Positions 59,743 through 64,000 of a stretch of DNA of 64,000 nucleotides are shown here, piece after piece. Position 1 is the stretch's first letter, and the number at the start of each line of letters is the position of its first letter. This stretch comes from Myxococcales bacterium (GTDB lineage: Bacteria; Myxococcota_A; Polyangia; Haliangiales; Haliangiaceae), in the NCBI GenBank assembly GCA_947483555.1, contig CANKMW010000021.1, positions 1 to 64,000 of the forward strand. Direction: 5' to 3'. The translations under genes and the position numbers were made by a program. The notes beneath the pieces are model-generated. The model saw nothing but the letters and a program-made list of their open reading frames with translations. It searched no databases and was not told the origin of the DNA.

Positions 59743-61674
59743 TCACTGCGCCTTGCGGCGGCGGATGAAGGCGAGCGCGAGGCCGAGGCCGAAGAGCAGG
59801 CCACCACCGTTACCAGCACCGGTCGAGCAACCACCCGACGCGAAGCCGTCGGACGGGGTGAGCGGATCCGGCTCCTCGGGCGCCGGGTCATCCGGTGCCT
59901 CGTCGCCGGGGACGTTGTCGTTGTAGCCACCCTGCGGGTCGGGCGCGTCGGCCGAGAACGCGATGGGGAACAGGCTCAGGTACAGCGAAGGCTTGATGGC
60001 CGAGCTCTCGTGCATCGGCGCCTTGCCGGTCAGCGCGTAGGCGGTGAGGAACTGGACCTGGTTGCCGTTGACGCCGTAGAACGGGTTCTTGACGATGTCG
60101 GCGCCGGCGAAGTTACGACCCTGGTTACCGGGGTTGTTACCGAGGTAGTTCGAGTACATGTGGCGGTCGTACGAGGCCGCCGCGTTGTGCTGGCCGAGGT
60201 TGAGGATGGTCTTGGTGGCGGGGTCGTAGCCGATGGTGCGGATGTCGGCATCCTGCTGCAGGCCGCCGGTCTGACTGCCCTGGAGCTGGGTGAAGCCGGG
60301 GATCAGCGTGTCGCCCTTGCCGAACACCGACTCGGTCATGCTGATGTGCGTGCCGTCGAGGCCGAGCAGCATGGGGCTGGTGCCCATGTTGATGGTGGTC
60401 ATCGGCATCGTGTACGTGTAGCCCTCGCGGGTCGCGTTGATGACGCCGAGGTTGAAGATGTCCGAGCGGCCGCCCTTCTTGTCGTTGTTGTTGGCGCCGC
60501 GGTTACCGGTGAACTGCACCAGGATCTCGGCGCCCGGAGCCAGGGTGCCGTCGGCCTGCTTCGCGAGCAGGCGGCCGTGCTGCATGCGCATCGAGTAGTA
60601 CTCGCGCTCCTCGCCGTTGACCTCGAGGGTCTGGCGGTGCGAGAGGCGCTCCTTCCAGAGCAGGCGGTTGTTGGCCTCGGGGCCGGTCTGACCGCCGGTG
60701 TTGAGGTCGACCGCGGCCATCCACACGCCCTCGCGCTGCGGCTGGGTGTTGCCCTCGGTCCAGGTGCAGACCGCGAACGACTTGTCGGCACCGCCGACGG
60801 TGCAGCGACCGCGCGAGCGCTCCTCGCGGGTGGCCAGCGAGAGGTCGAACAGGCGGGTGATGGTGCATGCGGAGGCGATGGCGCCGCCGGTGCAGTTGAT
60901 CTCGGTGGCGCGGAACCAGCCGTCATCACGGCCGTTGCCGTTGCAGCCGTCCCAGTTCGCGTAGCGCGTGATCCCGCCGGCATCGAAGTACGGGGTGCCG
61001 CCCTGGCCCGCGCCCGACTGGTGCATCGAGCAGTCGTCGTTGTTCTTGGCCATGACCTGGATCTGCTTCTGGGTCTGGCCCTGGGCGTTCTTCAAGACCG
61101 GGACGACCGTGCCGTCCCAGTTGAACACCTTCATGTAGCGGCGGGTGTCGTTGGTCCCGTTCGGCTGGTAGTTGAACTCGACGGCGAACTGCTGACCGCC
61201 GTTGACCAGCATCACCTCGGGCTTGTTGCAGTTGCGGTACTCGTTGCCGTCGTTGTCGGTGATGAACTTCGAGTACGACGCATCGGCGGGCTTGCGCACG
61301 GCGACCGAACCGTCGGCCTCCTGGAAGGTCTCGAGGATGGTCAGCGCGCACTGCATGCGCTCGACCGGCTGGGCCTCCATCGCCGTGCCCTCGTTGAGGG
61401 GACCGGTCCACATGGCCACCACCGCGGCGCGGGTCCCGGCGGCGTTGAACTTGACCGCGGCCTGCTCGTTGGTGAACTCCTCGTCCGTCTTGCGAAGGCG
61501 CTTGATGCCGTCTTCGTAGGTACGCGTCGGAGCCAGGTCCTGCGTGCTCGACGCCAGGATGACCTCGAACGCACGCGCGGCCCCAAGGTCGCGGGACTGC
61601 TGGGCGGCGGCAGACCCGGGCAGTAGCGCGGCTGCCAGGGCTCCCGCGAGGATGGTGGTGTTCAGCTTCTTCAT
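59743..61674 (-). CDS. MYXO-CTERM-type surface protein
   Basis: 643 aa from ATG 61674 (MKKLNTTILAGALAAALLPG signal peptide; ATG 61689 also possible). The long mature domain contains Cys pairs and aromatic-rich segments (KVFNWDGTVVPVLKNAQG; NDDCSMHQSG) with no family I recognise. An acidic/Pro linker (PDDPAPEEPDPLTPSDG) is followed by the C-terminal sorting signal GGCSTGAGNGGGLLFGLGLA and RRRKAQ: a Cys-containing motif, a membrane helix and a basic tail, the MYXO-CTERM pattern of proteins sorted to the myxobacterial surface. It is the strongest taxonomic marker in the window. Confidence 0.85.
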   Translation of the reverse strand: MKKLNTTILAGALAAALLPGSAAAQQSRDLGAARAFEVILASSTQDLAPTRTYEDGIKRLRKTDEEFTNEQAAVKFNAAGTRAAVVAMWTGPLNEGTAMEAQPVERMQCALTILETFQEADGSVAVRKPADASYSKFITDNDGNEYRNCNKPEVMLVNGGQQFAVEFNYQPNGTNDTRRYMKVFNWDGTVVPVLKNAQGQTQKQIQVMAKNNDDCSMHQSGAGQGGTPYFDAGGITRYANWDGCNGNGRDDGWFRATEINCTGGAIASACTITRLFDLSLATREERSRGRCTVGGADKSFAVCTWTEGNTQPQREGVWMAAVDLNTGGQTGPEANNRLLWKERLSHRQTLEVNGEEREYYSMRMQHGRLLAKQADGTLAPGAEILVQFTGNRGANNNDKKGGRSDIFNLGVINATREGYTYTMPMTTINMGTSPMLLGLDGTHISMTESVFGKGDTLIPGFTQLQGSQTGGLQQDADIRTIGYDPATKTILNLGQHNAAASYDRHMYSNYLGNNPGNQGRNFAGADIVKNPFYGVNGNQVQFLTAYALTGKAPMHESSAIKPSLYLSLFPIAFSADAPDPQGGYNDNVPGDEAPDDPAPEEPDPLTPSDGFASGGCSTGAGNGGGLLFGLGLALAFIRRRKAQ

Positions 61675-61839
61675 CTGGGTGGCCCTCATGGTTGGGTTGT
61701 TACCTGTCTGTCATCTGTGCAGAGTTCGTACCGTTCTCTGCCGCCACCTAACCCATCTGAATCACTGCCCCGGGATCGCGTCGAGCTGGGGGGAGGGCTC
61801 CCAGGCGGAGAGTCTCCATCCCCGGTTCCGCAGACCTGA

Positions 61840-62907
61840 CTAGAGCTCCTCCGGGTCGGGAGTGGGGACGTCGCCCATGGCCACCGGCTTCGAACGGAGG
61901 ATCAGGCTCTGGGCCTTCAGCTTCTGGTCGCCCAGCTCCAGGTGCCCCTTGGCCTGCGGGCTGGCCTGGAACCACATCGCCTCGAGCTCGGCGCGGCTCA
62001 GCTTCTCCTGCCACTTCTCCTGTCGGACCACCCAGCCCTCGACCACGGTGTCGACGTTGACGCCCCGCGAGCGCAGGTAGTCGAACAGCTTCCATTGCGG
62101 CTCGCCCGCGGCGCTGGTCTGTTGTGGTGCGGGCAGATCCTGGCGTTTGACGTACGCGGCCAGCCGGTCGTCGACATAGACCCGGACCCCGCCACGCAAC
62201 GGGGTGCCGAAGTACGGCACGCCCTCCTGGACCTCGCCATCCAGGACCAGGCCGACGTTGCGCTCGAGCACCGGCGCCGGCTTGTCGATGTAGATCATCA
62301 CCGACGAGACCTTGTCGGGGGTCTTGCCGTTGCCGAACTCGTCGGGAACCACCGGGATGGCCTTGCCCGACACCATGCCGCCGAAGCGAAACATGAAGCC
62401 CGCGGCGGCCTTCGAGCGCAGGTCCTTGCCGGTGGCGACGATGGTCTCGCTGAACTTGGGCCCGTAGACGTGGATCTCCTTGACCCGCGCGAGATCGAAG
62501 CCGAGCGCCTCGATCAGCTCGGTGAAGCGATAGCGGCGTTCCTTGGCCCACCGCCAGCCGGTGTCGCTGGTGCCGTAGCGCTTGGGCGCCGACGCCTTGA
62601 CCTCGAGCCACACCGGCTTGAGGGCGAGCGGCAGCTCGGCCCACGACAGCAGGCCGACGAACTTGCCGTCGACATAGATGCCGGTGTCGCGCCAGCGATC
62701 GGCCCCGGCCTTGAACTCGGCGGGGACGTACTCGTCCTTGTCGAAGTCGTCGCCGCGCAGCGCGCTGTCGGGGGCGCCGGCGTCACCGGCGACGCCGGCC
62801 TTCGGGGCCCCCGTCGAGTCCTTGTTGCCGCAGCCGGCGCCGGGGGTTGCGAGGATCGCTGCGATGAGCAAAGACGAGAGGCGAACGCGCACGTGGACCA
62901 TCCCCAT
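61840..62907 (-). CDS. lipoprotein with tandem beta-rich repeat units, unknown
   Basis: 355 aa from ATG 62907 (alternative 62901). Signal with lipobox GAGC (SSLLIAAILATPGAGC) and a short Gly/Asp linker. Two similar halves: one with GIYVDGKFVGLLSWAELPLA, the other with GVRVYVDDRLAAYVKRQDLP, each followed by a W-R/W-K-rich segment (GWRWAKERRYRFTELIEALG; EPQWKLFDYLRSRGVNVDTV). No family recognised. Likely periplasmic; divergent from the gene at 63136. Confidence 0.7.
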   Translation of the reverse strand: MGMVHVRVRLSSLLIAAILATPGAGCGNKDSTGAPKAGVAGDAGAPDSALRGDDFDKDEYVPAEFKAGADRWRDTGIYVDGKFVGLLSWAELPLALKPVWLEVKASAPKRYGTSDTGWRWAKERRYRFTELIEALGFDLARVKEIHVYGPKFSETIVATGKDLRSKAAAGFMFRFGGMVSGKAIPVVPDEFGNGKTPDKVSSVMIYIDKPAPVLERNVGLVLDGEVQEGVPYFGTPLRGGVRVYVDDRLAAYVKRQDLPAPQQTSAAGEPQWKLFDYLRSRGVNVDTVVEGWVVRQEKWQEKLSRAELEAMWFQASPQAKGHLELGDQKLKAQSLILRSKPVAMGDVPTPDPEEL

Positions 62908-62928
62908 GTTCTGATGCACATCGTATGC

Positions 62929-62944
62929 GCACACAGATGTGTGC
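62929..62944. promoter_or_regulatory. 16-bp near-palindrome, candidate operator
   Basis: gcacaca-ga-tgtgtgc, perfect inverted repeat in the 228-bp divergent region between two lipoprotein genes, 22 bp from the start of the minus-strand gene. Candidate regulator site; the rest of the region holds no ORF I trust. Confidence 0.45.
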
Positions 62945-63135
62945 AGCAACGCGCCCTTACGAGGTCGCCGTTCGCGCTCCCCGCGCCACCCCGCGACTCC
63001 GGTCCCCAGGGCGGGTGCCGACACCCCACGTTGCGAGGGCCGCGCGTCGCTCGTCGTGTGCTGGTACACTGTGATCCAGAGGGCTTGGCCGTGGCACGAG
63101 CGTTGCTCGTCATGGCCATCGCCGGGAGGCACCTC

Positions 63136-63672
63136 ATGCGAATGCCATCATTGATCTTCGCTTGTCGCTCGATTCTGGTCTCGGGCTCGCTCGCCTCGCT
63201 GCTGGTCGCATGCGATCCGGGCTCGGTCGACGGGCAAACCACCGACGAGCTCCTGTGCTCGGCCGAGCTGACGTTCGCCGGCAGCTTCGCGGTCGGCACG
63301 CCGAAGCCGCTCGAGATCAGCGGCTGCTGGCCGATCGGCACCTGGACGTTCACGGCCGCCGTCGGTGTCCATGACTGCGCCGCGGCGCCCACGCCGCTGC
63401 CGCAGTACCAGATCCGCGTCGACCGCGATCTGACCAGCGAGGACCCCGACTTCTCGTGGCTCTACACCTACGTCACCGATCCCGCGGCGCCCTCGTCGGT
63501 CAGCGTGACCTCGGGCGGCGGCGGCCTGTGCGAAGGCATCGTGCTGGTCTTTTCCGCCGACGGCAAGACGGTGTGGAACATGCACCCGGCGCTGCAGGCC
63601 GACAACTCGCTCAACGGGACCGGCGACTACGAGATCCACACCGTCAGCCAGATCCCCTCATCGTCGCCATGA
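63136..63672 (+). CDS. lipoprotein, unknown
   Basis: 178 aa. A good gggagg ribosome site precedes the ATG by 6 nt. Signal with lipobox LVAC (LVSGSLASLLVAC). Mature part has Cys (LLCSAELTFA; SGCWPIGTWTF; HDCAAAP; GLCEGIVLVF) and ends TVSQIPSSSP. No family recognised. Its stop overlaps the start of the next gene (ATGA). Confidence 0.72.
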   Translation: MRMPSLIFACRSILVSGSLASLLVACDPGSVDGQTTDELLCSAELTFAGSFAVGTPKPLEISGCWPIGTWTFTAAVGVHDCAAAPTPLPQYQIRVDRDLTSEDPDFSWLYTYVTDPAAPSSVSVTSGGGGLCEGIVLVFSADGKTVWNMHPALQADNSLNGTGDYEIHTVSQIPSSSP

Positions 63673-64000
63673 AGTGGCTCGCGGTCGCCGCTGCGGTGGT
63701 GGTCGCCGCGCTGCTCGGGCTGTGGTACCAGGCCCGCTCGCCGGGAACCTCCGCGGCGGCGGCGAACCCGCCGGAGCCGGCGGCGGTCGTGGTGCGCCAC
63801 CCGGACCGCGGGGCGCCGCCTGGGGCCGCCCCGGCCGACGACGATGCGCCGCTGCCGGCCAACGTGCGGCCGGCCGGCACGCTGGCGCCCGAGGACGACC
63901 CGGGGCCGATCAAGAAGTACAGCGAGCCGTTCTGGGAGCGCGTCGACGAGACCTACTCGCGGCGGCTGCTCGAGTTCGCGTCCGACTGCTACCACGGCGG
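63669..64000 (+). CDS. membrane-anchored protein, 3' end missing
   Basis: First 110 codons of a gene that leaves the window. One N-terminal membrane segment (MKWLAVAAAVVVAALLGLWY), then an Ala/Pro-rich linker and the start of a charged domain (IKKYSEPFWERVDETYSRRL). Coupled to the preceding lipoprotein. Family not identifiable from this part. Confidence 0.65.
   Translation, partial: MKWLAVAAAVVVAALLGLWYQARSPGTSAAAANPPEPAAVVVRHPDRGAPPGAAPADDDAPLPANVRPAGTLAPEDDPGPIKKYSEPFWERVDETYSRRLLEFASDCYHG

Overview
The window is a very GC-rich chromosomal segment (by eye about 70% G+C, with strong G/C third-position preference) that looks myxobacterial (Myxococcota). The evidence is a C-terminal MYXO-CTERM-type sorting tail on the protein at 59743-61674, Hanks-type kinase-like proteins (17017-18495, 25537-27135), a DUF507 protein, and many lipoproteins whose lipobox is followed by Asp/Gly-rich linkers. 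A Kofleriaceae/Haliangiales-like genome is my inference. I saw no rRNA, tRNA, CRISPR array, prophage or intact insertion sequence. Genes are packed tightly, and many neighbours share ATGA or GTGA stop/start overlaps.

Layout. 1-8.1 kb: 3' end of an SPFH protein; a TerC/universal-stress-protein unit divergent from an NhaR-type LysR regulator; a fragment of a beta-carbonic anhydrase fused to the end of nhaR; a second TerC; a methyltransferase; an EamA transporter; an ExoA-like glycosyltransferase. 8.1-13.2 kb: a giant DUF4011/SF1 helicase/nuclease/DUF3320 protein of the kind seen among anti-phage candidates. 13.3-16.7 kb: a coupled Nudix, class V aminotransferase and phosphatase unit, then two small exported proteins. 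17-20.5 kb: a probable pseudokinase, MutT, DUF507 and two small membrane proteins. 20.8-29.3 kb: an aromatic acyl-CoA cluster (ligase, acyl-CoA dehydrogenase, enoyl-CoA hydratase, creatininase-like, RidA, SDR), split by a degenerate kinase-like gene, a 245-bp element with 25-bp terminal inverted repeats, and a lipoprotein.

29.5-39.8 kb: beta-propeller-like lipoprotein, amidase, HpcH/CitE-type lyase, TPR membrane protein and a 1258-residue M48-type metalloprotease. 39.8-47.5 kb, the most coherent system here: a seven-gene minus-strand operon. In transcription order it encodes a VTC-type polyphosphate polymerase, DUF4956 membrane protein, lipoprotein, exported PEP-synthase/PPDK-like lipoprotein, phosphate-selective-porin-like protein, a second porin-like protein and a purple-acid-phosphatase-like lipoprotein. 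Divergent from it (47.7-51.7 kb) is an operon of two lipoproteins plus an OmpR-type response regulator and a histidine kinase. Together they suggest a regulated phosphate/polyphosphate system at the cell envelope.

51.8-64 kb: a GNAT/ribbon-helix-helix toxin-antitoxin pair, a truncated Na/Ca-exchanger start, an FG-GAP-like lipoprotein, a stand-alone LeuA regulatory domain, an Fe-S uracil-DNA glycosylase coupled to an M20 deacetylase and a DUF619-type N-acetylglutamate synthase (arginine pathway), then c-type-cytochrome-like, MYXO-CTERM and lipoprotein genes.

Throughout are short repeats: hexanucleotide arrays of the CCGAAA/CCGAGC type in both coding and intergenic DNA, and an interspersed palindromic family containing CCTTCGACTCG and GCTCAGGAC cores. 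One copy of that family has become a triplicated 45-bp in-frame signal-peptide extension.
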